From assembly GCA_020199775.1 (NCBI GenBank), contig JAIVJZ010000006.1:62001-126000 (forward strand): a stretch of DNA of 64,000 bases. Direction: 5' to 3'. This document shows, piece by piece, positions 43,891-54,448 of this stretch. This DNA is from Acidobacteriota bacterium (GTDB taxonomy: Bacteria; Acidobacteriota; Blastocatellia; Pyrinomonadales; Pyrinomonadaceae). The stretch's first letter is position 1, and the number at the start of each line of letters is the position of its first letter. The notes beneath the pieces were generated by a model. It was not told where the DNA came from, did no database searches, and worked only from the letters and a program-made list of their open reading frames with translations. Made by a program: the position numbers and the translations under genes.

Positions 43891-46800
43891 ATGAATTTAT
43901 TATCGAGCTACATCATACGTGGGTTAAATTTGCTGCTGGCCTTCGCGCTCACGGCGGCCTTTGTCTCGGCGCAGGGCACGGGCGGTTTGCGCGGGACGAT
44001 CACGGACGAGTTCGGCGGCATCGTCGTCGGCGCGACCGTGACGCTGGTTGACGCGGCGGGCGCGGAAAAGACCGCGACGACGAACGAAGAAGGCGTCTAC
44101 ACGTTCACCAACCTTGCGCCGGGCACGTACACGGTGCGCGCGACGACCAGCGGGTTCGGCGTCTATGAGAACACGGCCGTGGTCGTCGCCGCCGGTCGCC
44201 GCGAATCGCTCGACATCAGGTTGAGCATCACGCTCGAACAGGAGGACGTGACCGTCGCCGCCGACTCGCCCGTCAGCACGGAGGCCGAGAACAACCAGAG
44301 CGCGCTCGTCATCAAAGGCACAGACCTCGACGCTTTGCCCGACGACCCGGACGATCTGGCCGCCGCGCTGCAAGCCCTCGCCGGCCCCGCCGCCGGGCCT
44401 GAAGGCGGGCAGATTTTCATCGACGGCTTCACGGGCGGGCGTCTCCCGCCGAAGGAGTCGATCCGCGAGATTCGCATCAATCAGAATCCGTTCTCCGCCG
44501 AGTTCGACCGCCTCGGCTTCGGCCGCGTCGAGATTCTGACGCGTCCCGGCACAGACAAGATGCGCGGGCAGACCTTCTTCAACTTCGGCGACGAGGCGCT
44601 CAACTCGCGCGACCCGTTCGCGGAACGCCGCGCGCCTTACCAGTTGCGCAGCTACGGCGGTAATTTGAGCGGCCCGATCCGGAAAGGGAGGTCGTCCTTC
44701 TTCTTAGATTTTGACCGCCGCGAGGCGGACGGCAACTCGATCATCAACGCGGAGCTCATCGACCCCGGCACGCTCGATTTCGTCAACGTCAACCGCACGC
44801 TCGTCGTCCCGACGCGCCGCCTCAGTTTCAGCCCGCGCGTCGATTACCAGATCAATCCGACCAACACGCTCGTGGCGCGCTATCGCTACTCGCGCGACAG
44901 CCGCGACAACATTGGCGCGGGCGACTTTGCGCTCGACACCGATCCGTTCTTCGGCATCGACCGCACCTACGCGCGCAAAGGCTCCGACCACAACTTCCAA
45001 CTCACGGAGACGGCCATCCTCAGCCCGACCGTGATCAACGAGACGCGCTTCCAGTACAACCGCGACACGGATTCGTCGGGCGGCGACATCTCCGCCCCCG
45101 TCATCTTCGTGCGCGACGCCTTCACGGCCGGAGGCTCTTCGGCAGGCCCCTCGCGCAACGCGAACACCCGCTACGAGATTCAGAACTACACCTCGTTCAC
45201 GCTCGGCCTCCACTCGTTGAAGGCGGGCGCGCGCGTGCGCCGCGTCAAGATCACGGATTTCTCGCAGCAGGGTTTCAACGGCACTTACATCTTCGACTCG
45301 CTCGAAGAGTTTCGCGCCTTCCAACTCGATCCGGCGAACGTCCTGCCCTCGCAGTTGAATCTGAGCGGCGGCAACCCGGAGGCGAGCGTCAGCCAGACGG
45401 ACTTCGGCGCGTTTATTCAGGACGACTGGCGCGTGCGCAAAAACCTGACGCTCAGCGCGGGCTTGCGCTACGAGGCACAGACCAACATCAGCAGCAATTT
45501 CAACTTCGCCCCGCGACTCGCCTTCGCCTATTCGCCCGGCGGCGGCGGCGCGCGCCAGCCCAAGACCGTTATCCGCGGCGGCTTCGGCATCTTCTACACG
45601 CGCTTCGGCGAGAACCTGACGTTGCAAACCAACCGCTTCAACGGCGAGAACCAGCAACAGTACGTCATCTCCTCGCCCGGCCTCGTCGGCCTGTTCGCCG
45701 GCCTGAACGAAGTGCCTTCGGTCACGGAGTTGCGCGACTTCGCCGTTCCGCAGACGACGCGCGTCGTCGCCGCCGACCTGCAAGCGCCCTACACGATTCA
45801 ATCGACCGCGAGCATCGAACGCCTGCTCCCCGGCAGCATCACGCTCACGACGAGCTTCGTCAACACGCGCACGCTGCACCTGCTGCGGACGCGCAACATC
45901 AACGCCCCCGTGGGCGGCGTGCGCCCGTTGGGCGACGCCCGCGGCAACGTCTACCAGTACGAGTCGAGCGGCATCCTCAACCAGAATCAGTTGATCGTGT
46001 CGGCGAACACACGGTTCAACCCGAACCTCTCGATCTTCGCCAACTACACGCTCGGCAAGGCGAACAGCGACACGGACGGCGCGGGCACTTTCCCGGCCGA
46101 CAGCTATGATCTCTCGAACGAGTACGGGCGTTCCGCGCTCGACGTGCGACACCGCTTCTTCCTCGGCGGCTCGATCAACGCGCCGTGGGGCATTCGCCTG
46201 AATCCGCTCATCTTCGCTTCGACCGGCTCGCCCTTCAACATCATTACCGGGTTCGACGACAACGGCGACACGCTCGTCACGGATCGCCCTGCGTTCGCGT
46301 CGGCCTCGACCCTCCCGCAGAATTTGCGCTCGACGCGCTTCGGCGATTTCGACATCAACCCGCTGCCGGGCACGCCCGTCATCCCGCGCAACTACGGGCA
46401 GAATCCGGGGCAGTTGACCGTCAACCTGAGAATCAATAAGAACTTCGGCTTCGGGGATGTCCCGGGCGCGGCCGCGCGGCGCACGGCCGCTAACGGCCAG
46501 ACCCCGGCGGGCGGAGAAGATACAACGGCGGCGGCGGCGGGCGGGCGTCGCGGCGGACGTGGCGGCGCAGGCGGCGGCGGGCGCGCCGGAGGCGCAGGTC
46601 GCGCCGGTGGTGGTGGCCCACGCGGCGGCGGCGGTGGCGGCCCGTTCGGCGGGGGCGGCATCTTCGGTGGCGCGGGTGGCGGTGGCTCGGAGCAAAAACG
46701 CTACAACGTCTCGCTCGGCATCAACATCAACAACATCTTCAACCGCACGAACCCGGCAGGGTTTACGGGCAACCTCAGGTCGCGCTTTTTCGGCATCGCC

Positions 46801-46899
46801 ACGCAGTCGGGCGGCGGCTTCCGCGGCGGCGGCCCGTTCGGCGGCGGCGGCGCGGCCGGCAACCGCAGCGTCGAAGCCCAACTCCGCTTCAGCTTCTAG
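43891..46899 (+). CDS. TonB-dependent-receptor-like outer membrane protein with carboxypeptidase regulatory domain
   Basis: About 1002 residues. A signal peptide ends near VSAQ. A carboxypeptidase-regulatory beta-sandwich (about 28-115: GGLRGTITDEFGGIVVGATV, GVYTFTNLAPGTYTV) and a plug-like region (DALPDDPDDLAAALQALAG) precede a large beta-barrel. This Oar-like architecture is abundant in Acidobacteria. Just before the last strands is a Gly/Arg-rich low-complexity insert (about 875-935) with a second Gly-rich patch near the end; the final aromatic EAQLRFSF is a normal barrel terminus. Ligand unknown. ATG at 43891 has AAGGGA upstream; earlier starts overlap the terminator region. Confidence 0.9.
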   Translation: MNLLSSYIIRGLNLLLAFALTAAFVSAQGTGGLRGTITDEFGGIVVGATVTLVDAAGAEKTATTNEEGVYTFTNLAPGTYTVRATTSGFGVYENTAVVVAAGRRESLDIRLSITLEQEDVTVAADSPVSTEAENNQSALVIKGTDLDALPDDPDDLAAALQALAGPAAGPEGGQIFIDGFTGGRLPPKESIREIRINQNPFSAEFDRLGFGRVEILTRPGTDKMRGQTFFNFGDEALNSRDPFAERRAPYQLRSYGGNLSGPIRKGRSSFFLDFDRREADGNSIINAELIDPGTLDFVNVNRTLVVPTRRLSFSPRVDYQINPTNTLVARYRYSRDSRDNIGAGDFALDTDPFFGIDRTYARKGSDHNFQLTETAILSPTVINETRFQYNRDTDSSGGDISAPVIFVRDAFTAGGSSAGPSRNANTRYEIQNYTSFTLGLHSLKAGARVRRVKITDFSQQGFNGTYIFDSLEEFRAFQLDPANVLPSQLNLSGGNPEASVSQTDFGAFIQDDWRVRKNLTLSAGLRYEAQTNISSNFNFAPRLAFAYSPGGGGARQPKTVIRGGFGIFYTRFGENLTLQTNRFNGENQQQYVISSPGLVGLFAGLNEVPSVTELRDFAVPQTTRVVAADLQAPYTIQSTASIERLLPGSITLTTSFVNTRTLHLLRTRNINAPVGGVRPLGDARGNVYQYESSGILNQNQLIVSANTRFNPNLSIFANYTLGKANSDTDGAGTFPADSYDLSNEYGRSALDVRHRFFLGGSINAPWGIRLNPLIFASTGSPFNIITGFDDNGDTLVTDRPAFASASTLPQNLRSTRFGDFDINPLPGTPVIPRNYGQNPGQLTVNLRINKNFGFGDVPGAAARRTAANGQTPAGGEDTTAAAAGGRRGGRGGAGGGGRAGGAGRAGGGGPRGGGGGGPFGGGGIFGGAGGGGSEQKRYNVSLGININNIFNRTNPAGFTGNLRSRFFGIATQSGGGFRGGGPFGGGGAAGNRSVEAQLRFSF

Positions 46900-46926
46900 A
46901 CTGAACTTTTCAAACGACCGCCACGT

Positions 46927-46995
46927 AAAATCTGACGCCGGGGGCAATAAGGATACTTTCATAAGTCCTTCTCGCCAGCGGCGTCAGATTTTTTT
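46927..46995 (+). terminator. Terminator hairpin after the receptor gene
   Basis: Fourteen-base arms 46927-46940 and 46979-46992 are exact complements enclosing a 38-base loop and are followed by further T residues. Confidence 0.75.
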
Positions 46996-47086
46996 CACGT
47001 TCTCTCACGCGACTTTCCGCATAATTCATTTGCGCCGTAACTTGTCCCAAGTTCCCGGCGCGCCCGACAAAAAAGAGGTAGCCACT

Positions 47087-47902
47087 ATGAAGTCCACGCC
47101 CGCCGTCGCCGCCGTCACGCGCCGCGTCGTCCTCGCGCTCTGTCTCTGCATGGCCGCCCCCGGCGTCGCGGGCGCGCAGGAAAAACCTTCCGAGAAAACT
47201 AAAGCCGCCACGACGACCGCGAAGGCCGCGCCCGCGTCGGCCGCTCAGCCTGCGGGCAAAACTTCCGTCGTCATCACGCCGACGATGACGCCCACGGAAC
47301 TGGCGCGCGCGGCCTTCGCGGCGCAGGGCGGCGAGAAGTTTCGCAATTTGAAGAACATGATGCTGGTCGGCTCGGTTGATCTCTACGCGCCGAGTTCCAC
47401 GCAGTCTCTGACGGGCAGGTTCGGCATGATCGTGGCGGGCGAGAAGCTACGGCAGGACGTGGAATCGCCGCTCTTTAGTTTCCAATTCATCTTCGACGGC
47501 GAACAGAGCTACTCGTCGTGGCGCGCCATGAACCTTCCGCCGCTCACGAAGTTCGGCATCCACGTTCTCGCCAGATTCGACCAACCGGGCTATGCCATCA
47601 CCGCGCTCCCGGACACGAAGAAGGAGCGCGCCTTCCGCATCACGGACGTCGAAGGCAACAGCACCGACTACTACGTCGAGATGGCGACGGGGCGCGTCCG
47701 CCGCTTCGAGATTCTCTACCACGGCAAGGCCTACAGCTTCGAGTACACCGGCTTCCGCGAACTCAACGGGGTGCTCGTGCCCACGAGTTTCGCACAGAAG
47801 TTGAACACGGCGCAGGGCGACTACATCGCCGAATTCAAAGTCAAAGAAGTGAAACTCAACCAAGACCTGCCCGCCGATGCGTTCAAGATTCCCGAACAAT
47901 AA
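47087..47902 (+). CDS. Exported LolA-like protein, unknown role
   Basis: A 271-residue exported protein with a signal peptide (about 1-31) and an Ala/Lys-rich linker. The remainder is beta-rich with pattern FAAQGGEKFRNLKNMMLVGS, LTGRFGMIVAGEKLRQDV, FDGEQSYSSW and YYVEMATGRVRRFEILYHG, which fits the half-barrel LolA/LolB or outer-membrane lipoprotein-sorting type fold. ATG at 47087 has AAGAGGTAG upstream. Separated from the receptor by a terminator. Function cannot be named. Confidence 0.72.
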   Translation: MKSTPAVAAVTRRVVLALCLCMAAPGVAGAQEKPSEKTKAATTTAKAAPASAAQPAGKTSVVITPTMTPTELARAAFAAQGGEKFRNLKNMMLVGSVDLYAPSSTQSLTGRFGMIVAGEKLRQDVESPLFSFQFIFDGEQSYSSWRAMNLPPLTKFGIHVLARFDQPGYAITALPDTKKERAFRITDVEGNSTDYYVEMATGRVRRFEILYHGKAYSFEYTGFRELNGVLVPTSFAQKLNTAQGDYIAEFKVKEVKLNQDLPADAFKIPEQ

Positions 47903-47920
47903 ACAGGCGGGGGAGAGGAA

Positions 47921-47990
47921 AGGTTAAAAGTTTAAAGTTAAAGGGTCAGGGATGAAGCGCAACGCTTCATCCCTGACCCTTTAACTTTTC
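47921..47990. repeat. Heptad hairpin (AGTTAAA type), 26-bp perfect stem; bidirectional terminator
   Basis: Arms 47934-47959 and 47963-47988 are exact complements with a CAA loop. Heptads AGGTTAA, AAGTTTA, AAGTTAA, AGGGTCA and GGGATGA are in register from 47921. It separates convergent genes ending at 47902 (+) and 48012 (-). Confidence 0.86.
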
Positions 47991-48011
47991 CTCTGCCCTG
48001 TTTTGTTCGCG

Positions 48012-48572
48012 CTAGACGCTCAAAATCTCCTGCTCCTTGGTCTTCGCCAGTTCGTCAACTTTGCCGATGTAGGCGTTCGTCAGTTTCTGAACTTCATCAA
48101 GACCGTCGCGCTCGTTGTCTTCGGAGATCGTTTTGTCCTTGAGCATCTTCTTGAGCCGCTCGTTCGCGTCGCGCCGGATGTTGCGGATGGCCGTGCGGTG
48201 CTCCTCCGCGAATTCGTGCACTTGCTTCGCCAACTGCTTGCGCCGCTCCTCGGTCAACGCGGGGATCGGCACGCGCACCATCTTGCCGTCGTTCGACGGG
48301 TTGAGGCCGAGGTCGGCGGTGCGGATCGCCTTCTCAATCGCGTTGAGTTGCGACTGATCCCACGGCTGCACGGCCAGCATTTGCGGGTCGGGCACGCTGA
48401 TCGAGGCCATCTGGTTGAGCGGCGTCGGCGTGCCGTAGTAGTCGACCACGACCGGGTCGAGCAGCGTTACCACCGCGCGCCCCGTGCGCACGCTCGACAG
48501 TCTGCGGCGCAGATCGTCAACCGATGCCTCCATGCGCGGCCGCGTCTCTTTAATCACATCTTTCTCGCTCAT
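48012..48572 (-). CDS. frr: Ribosome recycling factor
   Basis: A 186-residue RRF that, with EF-G, splits post-termination ribosomes. The three-helix bundle has MEASVDDLRRRLSSVRTGRA at the start and VRVPIPALTEERRKQLAKQV and IRNIRRDANERLKK later, all family hallmarks. The start MSEKDVIKE at 48572 is preferred over a longer frame that reads through repeat DNA. It is the last gene of the translation operon, separated from pyrH by a heptad hairpin. Confidence 0.97.
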   Translation of the reverse strand: MSEKDVIKETRPRMEASVDDLRRRLSSVRTGRAVVTLLDPVVVDYYGTPTPLNQMASISVPDPQMLAVQPWDQSQLNAIEKAIRTADLGLNPSNDGKMVRVPIPALTEERRKQLAKQVHEFAEEHRTAIRNIRRDANERLKKMLKDKTISEDNERDGLDEVQKLTNAYIGKVDELAKTKEQEILSV

Positions 48573-48592
48573 CTGTTTCTTCTCCGAAAAAC

Positions 48593-48658
48593 TCGTAAAT
48601 CGTGAATCGATAAAAGCAGGGTTCTTTCTATTCACGATTTACGATTCACGATTTACGA
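48593..48658. repeat. Heptad hairpin (CGTAAAT/CGTGAAT type) ending pyrH
   Basis: Perfect 17-base arms 48593-48609 and 48642-48658. On the minus strand the TAA stop of pyrH (48655-48653) lies in the arm nearest pyrH. Same word family as the elements at 15922 and 38703. Confidence 0.87.
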
Positions 48659-49417
48659 ACTGGGTTTCTCCATACACACAGTCGTGCCGATGCCGACCTC
48701 GCCCATGACGACGCGCATGATGTTGCCGGGGCGGCGCATGTTGAAGACGACGATGGGCAGCCGGTTGTCCATGCACAGGGAGATCGCCGAGGCGTCCATC
48801 ACCTGTAGCCGCTGCTCCAGCACTTCCTGATACGTGATGCAGTCGTAGCGCGTGGCCGTCGAGTCTTTCATCGGGTCGGCGTTGTAGATGCCTTCGACTT
48901 TCGTCGCCTTCAAGATCACTTCGGCCTTGATCTCAAGCGCGCGCAGGGCGGCGGCCGAGTCGGTCGTGAAATACGGGTTGCCCGTGCCGCCCGCGAAGAT
49001 GACGACGCGCCGCTTTTCAAGGTGGCGGATGGCGCGGCGGCGAATGAACGGCTCGGCCACCTCCGGGATGTTCAGGGCGGACAGGATGCGCGTGTGGACG
49101 CCCGCCGTCTCCAACGCGTCTTGCAGGACGCAGGCGTTCATCACGGTCGCGAGCATGCCGATGTAATCCGCGCTCGAACGATCCATGTTGCCCGCGCTCT
49201 TCGAGACGCCGCGGAAGATGTTGCCGCCGCCGACGACAATCGCCACCTCGACGCCGCGGTCGTGGACGGCCTTGACCTCTTCGGCCACCGTGCGCGCCAC
49301 GTCAACATCGACGCCGTAATTCTGCGCGCCCATCAAAGCCTCGCCGGAGATTTTTAAAAGTATCCGGCGATACGCGGGCGCGCTCTGGTCGGCCATCTGT
49401 GTCTCGACTGTGCTCAT
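48653..49417 (-). CDS. pyrH: UMP kinase
   Basis: A 254-residue amino-acid-kinase-fold enzyme making UDP from UMP with [15 protein letters not shown] is the phosphate-binding start, GGGNIFRG the Gly-rich loop, with [14 protein letters not shown] and [18 protein letters not shown] as UMP and ATP motifs. The C-terminus VGIGTTV is followed by CMEKPSS; the last codon and stop are in repeat DNA. It follows tsf and precedes frr, the standard order. Confidence 0.97.
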   Translation of the reverse strand: MSTVETQMADQSAPAYRRILLKISGEALMGAQNYGVDVDVARTVAEEVKAVHDRGVEVAIVVGGGNIFRGVSKSAGNMDRSSADYIGMLATVMNACVLQDALETAGVHTRILSALNIPEVAEPFIRRRAIRHLEKRRVVIFAGGTGNPYFTTDSAAALRALEIKAEVILKATKVEGIYNADPMKDSTATRYDCITYQEVLEQRLQVMDASAISLCMDNRLPIVVFNMRRPGNIMRVVMGEVGIGTTVCMEKPSS

Positions 49418-49430
49418 TAATGGGTTCTTC

Positions 49431-49497
49431 GACGACCGGATCGGGCGGCGGTTGAAAAGACAAGTCGTTCTTTCAACCGCCGCCCGATCCGGTCGTC
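49431..49497. repeat. 27-bp perfect hairpin between tsf and pyrH
   Basis: Arms 49431-49457 and 49471-49497 are exact complements with a 13-base loop. No heptad word is obvious. It begins six bases after the tsf stop (minus strand) and ends 14 bases before the pyrH start. Confidence 0.85.
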
Positions 49498-49503
49498 AGC
49501 AAT

Positions 49504-50172
<669 letters not shown>

Positions 50173-50189
50173 GATTGCTCTCCTGATTA

Positions 50190-50246
50190 GCTGTCAGCCG
50201 TTAGCCGTCAGCAAAGACTTCCGGCTGAAGGCTAACGGTTGACGGC
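50190..50246. repeat. Heptad hairpin (TCAGCCG/TTAGCCG type) between rpsB and tsf
   Basis: Left arm 50190-50212 and right arm 50224-50246 are complementary with about three mismatches. Words TCAGCCG, TTAGCCG and TCAGCAA keep seven-base register. Confidence 0.75.
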
Positions 50247-50252
50247 TCAACT

Positions 50253-50299
50253 TAAAATAAAGCGCAGCCCGGCGGTTGTCCGCTGTTGGAGGCTGCGCT
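50253..50299 (-). terminator. Terminator or attenuator between rpsB and tsf
   Basis: On the minus strand a nine-base stem AGCGCAGCC/GGCTGCGCT (50299-50291 with 50269-50261) is followed by TTATTTTAAG. It is 34 bases after the rpsB stop and could reduce read-through into tsf. Confidence 0.65.
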
Positions 50300-50332
50300 C
50301 GCCGAAAAATCGAATCTGGACTTGGTTGTAAC

Positions 50333-51412
50333 TTACTTCGCGACGCCGACCGACTCCGCGCCCTTCGTCTGATGGGCATCGTCCGGGCGGGGCAGCGTGG
50401 ACTCGTCTTCCCCGCCGCCGCTCGCGCCGCGCACCGGCGCGCCAGTGCCTTCGACCGGATGATCGCCGACGCTGTCGGGCTGTTGACCCGTGCGGCCGAA
50501 GCCGATGTTGCCGGGGACGGACACTTGCGTCTCCGTCGAAGGCGCGCTCGCGCCCATGTCCGCGAAGTTCTGCGCTTCGAGGCCGGGGTCGCGCGCCGTC
50601 GTGACGGACGAAGTGCCGTCGCCGCTCGCGCTCAGGGAACTTCTCGTGCCCGTGTCCGTCGTCGCGCCGCCGGTCGCCACCGCGTCAACTTCCATGCCGT
50701 CTTCGTCCGCAGCCTTCGAACGCATCTCCTGGCCTTCGACGACCGCATCGGCGATGCGCGAGGCGAAGAGGCGCACGGCGCGCAGCGCGTCGTCGTTGCC
50801 GGGGATGATGTAGTCGATGCCTTCGGGCGAGCAGTTGGTGTCAACGACGGCGATGACGGGGATGCCGAGGCGGTTCGCTTCCTGAACCGCGATCTCTTCC
50901 TTGCGCACGTCGATGATGAAGAGCGCGTCGGGCAGGCGCGTCATGTTCTTGATGCCGGAGAGGTTCTTCTCCAGCGTCTCGCGCTCGCGGTCGAGTTTGA
51001 TGCGCTCCTTCTTGGTGAGCATTTCGTAGCGGCCGTCCGTCTGCATCGCTTCGAGGTCGCGCAGGCGTTTGATGGACTTCTGCACGGTCTGGAAGTTGGT
51101 CAGCAGGCCGCCGAGCCAACGCTGGTTGATGTAATACTGGTTGGCGCGTGAGGCTTCTTCACGGATGGCGTCTTGCGCTTGTCGTTTCGTGCCGACGAAG
51201 AGAATGGTGCGCCCGCGATCTTCCGAAGCCATGTTCGTGACGAAGCCGATGGCCTCGCGGAACATCTTCTGGGTCTTTTGCAGATCAATAATGTTAATGC
51301 CGTTGCGCTCGCCGAAAATGTATTCCTTCATCTTCGGGTTCCAACGCCTGACTTGGTGGCCGAAGTGGACGCCGGCCTCCAAGAGTTCTTTCATCGTTAC
51401 CGTGACTGCCAA
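50333..51412 (-). CDS. rpsB: 30S ribosomal protein S2 with a long C-terminal extension
   Basis: Residues 1-230 are a standard S2: [51 protein letters not shown] and [21 protein letters not shown]2 is usually near 240-260 residues; this one has 359. The extra 110 or so residues are rich in Gly, Ser, Thr, Asp and Glu (for example [15 protein letters not shown]) with no recognised domain and are probably disordered. The second gene before it in the operon is rplM. Confidence 0.96.
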   Translation of the reverse strand: MAVTVTMKELLEAGVHFGHQVRRWNPKMKEYIFGERNGINIIDLQKTQKMFREAIGFVTNMASEDRGRTILFVGTKRQAQDAIREEASRANQYYINQRWLGGLLTNFQTVQKSIKRLRDLEAMQTDGRYEMLTKKERIKLDRERETLEKNLSGIKNMTRLPDALFIIDVRKEEIAVQEANRLGIPVIAVVDTNCSPEGIDYIIPGNDDALRAVRLFASRIADAVVEGQEMRSKAADEDGMEVDAVATGGATTDTGTRSSLSASGDGTSSVTTARDPGLEAQNFADMGASAPSTETQVSVPGNIGFGRTGQQPDSVGDHPVEGTGAPVRGASGGGEDESTLPRPDDAHQTKGAESVGVAK

Positions 51413-51521
51413 AAGTGAGCCTCCTTAAGGTGATTGGTTTAATGTACTCGCCGCGCCCGTTCCGCGACTCCCGACGAGGGAGTGCAACCAACCCGGGCAA
51501 GCGACAATGGAGTGTGCGAAA

Positions 51522-51592
51522 AAACGATGAGCGATGAACGATGAACGCGGAATGAAAACTTACTTCATCGTTCCGCGTTCATCGTTCGTCGC
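51522..51592. repeat. Heptad hairpin (GAACGAT type) between rpsI and rpsB
   Basis: Arms 51531-51552 and 51571-51592 pair with one wobble. Heptads AAACGAT, GAGCGAT, GAACGAT, GAACGCG and GAATGAA are in register from 51522. Shares GAACGATGAACGCGGAA with the element at 27843. Confidence 0.85.
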
Positions 51593-51596
51593 TGAA

Positions 51597-51993
<397 letters not shown>

Positions 51994-52029
51994 GATGTTT
52001 CGTCCTTAGAAATCTGGAAAAGTGTTGAA

Positions 52030-52494
52030 CTACTGTTGCTGCTGCTGCCCGGCGCGCGGGTCGAGCGTCAGGGGTTCGGGCTTTTGCGCCGCGTGCCGGT
52101 GGTTGGCGTCGGCGTAGACTTTGAGCTTCTTGCCCATCGCCTTGCCCAGTTTGTTCTTGGGCAGCATCCCGCGCACGGCCAGTTCGATGACGCGCTCGGG
52201 GTGCTTCGCGAATTGATCCTTGACGCTGATTTCGCGCAAACCGCCCGGATAGAGCGTGTGATGGCGATAGACTTTCTGCTCGGCCTTCGAGCCTTTGAAG
52301 ACGGCCTGCCGCGCGTTGATGACGATGACGTGATCGCCCATGTCCATGAAGGGCGTCCACTGCGGGTTGTTCTTGCCCGACAAGACGCGCGCCACTTCCG
52401 TGGCGAGCCGCCCGACCGTCTGCCCCGCCGCGTCGACGACGTACCATTTGCGTTTTTCTGCGAGACCCTGCCCGCTGGGAAAGTATGTTGACAT
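52030..52494 (-). CDS. rplM: 50S ribosomal protein L13
   Basis: A 154-residue L13: [48 protein letters not shown] and [21 protein letters not shown]. The C-terminus ends in a Gln run. First gene of the operon, with a good promoter and the start [10 protein letters not shown] at 52494; a longer frame would start inside the promoter. Confidence 0.97.
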   Translation of the reverse strand: MSTYFPSGQGLAEKRKWYVVDAAGQTVGRLATEVARVLSGKNNPQWTPFMDMGDHVIVINARQAVFKGSKAEQKVYRHHTLYPGGLREISVKDQFAKHPERVIELAVRGMLPKNKLGKAMGKKLKVYADANHRHAAQKPEPLTLDPRAGQQQQQ

Positions 52495-52536
52495 AGATAA
52501 CTCTCTCGGAAAATAGCGTCTGAAACGCGAACGAGT

Positions 52537-52566
52537 AGAATACTTAACGGGGCGGAAAATTGTCAA
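52537..52566 (-). promoter_or_regulatory. Sigma-70 promoter of the rplM operon
   Basis: On the minus strand: perfect TTGACA (52566-52561), an 18-base spacer and TATTCT (52542-52537), about 40 bases before the rplM ATG. Confidence 0.75.
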
Positions 52567-52659
52567 GTTAAAGGGCGGGGTTAAGTGCGTGAGGCGCGAC
52601 GATTTGCCGCGACATTTGTGACGGCTATTAACCGCCGCCGCGCGCGTGGCTCTTAGCGG

Positions 52660-52704
52660 AAAAGGCTCTCAGGCGCGATCACCTGAGAGCCTCTTTTAGT
52701 TTTA
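52660..52704 (-). terminator. Terminator of the M48 protease gene
   Basis: A ten-base stem GGCTCTCAGG/CCTGAGAGCC with an eight-base loop, followed on the minus strand by TTTT. It sits 23 bases after the protease stop. Confidence 0.8.
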
Positions 52705-52726
52705 GTTTTGAGGAATTGGAACTCGC

Positions 52727-53932
52727 TTACGGCTTGTCGGTCGTCGCCGGGTTGGGATCGCCCGTGTTGCGCTTCAACTTCGGCGGCGCATCTTTCTGGT
52801 CTTTCTGATCGCCCGTGCCGGTCGTTCCCTCGGGCGGGGCGGGCGTGCGGCGTTTCAGCGTCGGGCGGCGCGGCCCCCCGTCCTCGCCGCCGGCGATGTC
52901 GCCTGCGGTCGAAGCCTTCGCGTTCGAGAGGCGCAGCAGGCGTCCCTTGACACGCTGGAATTCCGACGTGCTCAAAACGTACTCTTCGCGTTCCGGGAAA
53001 CGCCCGACGAGCACCTGCGACGCCTGAAGTCGTTCGGCCGACTGCGGGTGCGAAGCGAAAGTCTTGGCGAGGAAGCCCGGCTTCTTCTTGTTCTTCGAGG
53101 AGAGTTTTTCAAACATCGTCGCCATCGCGTTGGGGTCGTAACCGGCGGCGTAGAGATACTGCGTGCCGAGCCGGTCGGCTTCCGTCTCCGCGCTGCGGCT
53201 GAACTTCGAGAAGAGCGCGGCCAAACCCAGTCCGGCCGTGTTCTGGTAGATGAGACCGGGGATGCCGCCGAGGAAGATCGAACCGGCCATCGCCAGCCCC
53301 TGCCAGAGGTTCGCCTTCGCGATGTTTTCCATCGCGTGGCGCGCGGCGACGTGCGCGATCTCGTGCGCCATCACGCCCGCGATCTCCGCCTCGTTGTCGG
53401 CGGCCAAAAGCAGACCCTTGTTGACGTAGAAGAACCCGCCGGGCAGGGCGAAGGCGTTGACTTCGTCCGAGTCGATGACTTTGATGGTGAAGGGAATTTT
53501 CGCGTCCGAGTGGAGCACGACATTCTGCCCGACGCGGTTGACGTACTCGGTGATGACGGGATCGTCGACGAATTTCGCCTGCCGGTCAACTTCCGCCGCG
53601 AGCTCGCGCCCCATCGAGACCTCTTTCTCAATCGAACCGCTCATCGAGGCGATGAGGCCGCCGTTGATCTTACGTTTGCCGATCTGGCTGGGGTCTTCGT
53701 CGGTCGAAAGCGGCTTGCCCTTGGCGATCTCGGCCTTCTTCTTGGCGTTGGCGGCTTCGGCGGCGTCTTCTCTGTCCTGCTTCTCGGAAGCCTCTTTGGC
53801 CTTCTGTTCGGCGGCCGCTTTTTCGCTCTGCGAGGCCTGTTTCTGCGGCGCGGCGAGCGCGACGGACGAGCTTATGAGCAGCGCCCAGACAAGCGCGAGA
53901 GCCGTAATGCTGCGTGGGAGTTGGTTAGACAT
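52727..53932 (-). CDS. Exported M48-family zinc metalloprotease
   Basis: About 401 residues. A signal peptide (about 1-28) precedes a Lys/Glu/Ala-rich coiled linker (30-80). The M48 catalytic domain has FALPGGFFYVNKGLL, the zinc motif HEIAHVAARH (His190, Glu191, His194) and the third-ligand AETEADRLG. The arrangement is that of BepA/YfgC or LoiP-type envelope proteases. The C-terminal 60 residues are Pro/Lys/Asp-rich and lack TPR repeats, so it is not full BepA. ATG at 53932. Confidence 0.9.
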   Translation of the reverse strand: MSNQLPRSITALALVWALLISSSVALAAPQKQASQSEKAAAEQKAKEASEKQDREDAAEAANAKKKAEIAKGKPLSTDEDPSQIGKRKINGGLIASMSGSIEKEVSMGRELAAEVDRQAKFVDDPVITEYVNRVGQNVVLHSDAKIPFTIKVIDSDEVNAFALPGGFFYVNKGLLLAADNEAEIAGVMAHEIAHVAARHAMENIAKANLWQGLAMAGSIFLGGIPGLIYQNTAGLGLAALFSKFSRSAETEADRLGTQYLYAAGYDPNAMATMFEKLSSKNKKKPGFLAKTFASHPQSAERLQASQVLVGRFPEREEYVLSTSEFQRVKGRLLRLSNAKASTAGDIAGGEDGGPRRPTLKRRTPAPPEGTTGTGDQKDQKDAPPKLKRNTGDPNPATTDKP

Positions 53933-54448
53933 GGCGGAAATTCTCCAGATTTCAACGAACAACTAATGGTGAACTTGCTTGACGCGTCAGGGTCGCGCCT
54001 CGCATCGCCGGGCGGCAACGTCCGTGACGGCGGAGGCGTTGCCCTTTGGTGGCGTAAAAAGCGCGTCACTCTTTGATGCGGGCAGACGCGCAAGTGGTTG
54101 CGCAGCGGTCGCCCGGCGTCGCCACGGCCGCCGCGGCCTCTAAAAATCTGTCCAAATAACCCTTTGTCCGGTGATTGTCGTCCCGCGTATTATAGCAGCG
54201 TGCGGGCGTAAACGAAATTATTGTCCCTGCCACCTCTTTAAGTGGTAAGATGCGGCCTCGCACCTTGAGTATTCCGAGACTTCACCCTCGGCTCAACAAC
54301 AACTTCCTTTCACTAGTAGCCTGACAACAATGTGTAGCCTCCCTCTAAAGTGTTCATTCCTCATACGTGACGCGATGCGGACATGCGCGCTTATAGTTTG
54401 GAGAACTGGCCTTCAACCTCAACAGTTAGCCAATAAGGAGAATGTATA
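53933..54448. other. Divergent intergenic region with a perfect TATAAT box
   Basis: About 515 bases without a gene. On the minus strand TATAAT (54194-54189) could serve the protease gene with a leader of about 250 bases, although its -35 is poor. On the plus strand TATAGT at 54392-54397 lies 51 bases before the small peptide gene. Composition becomes AT-richer from about 54230. Confidence 0.4.

Noticed and set aside
44704..46962. Minus-strand frame of about 750 codons opposite the receptor gene
   Set aside because: Antisense shadow of the barrel gene, composed of Arg, Ala, Val and Asp runs without motifs.
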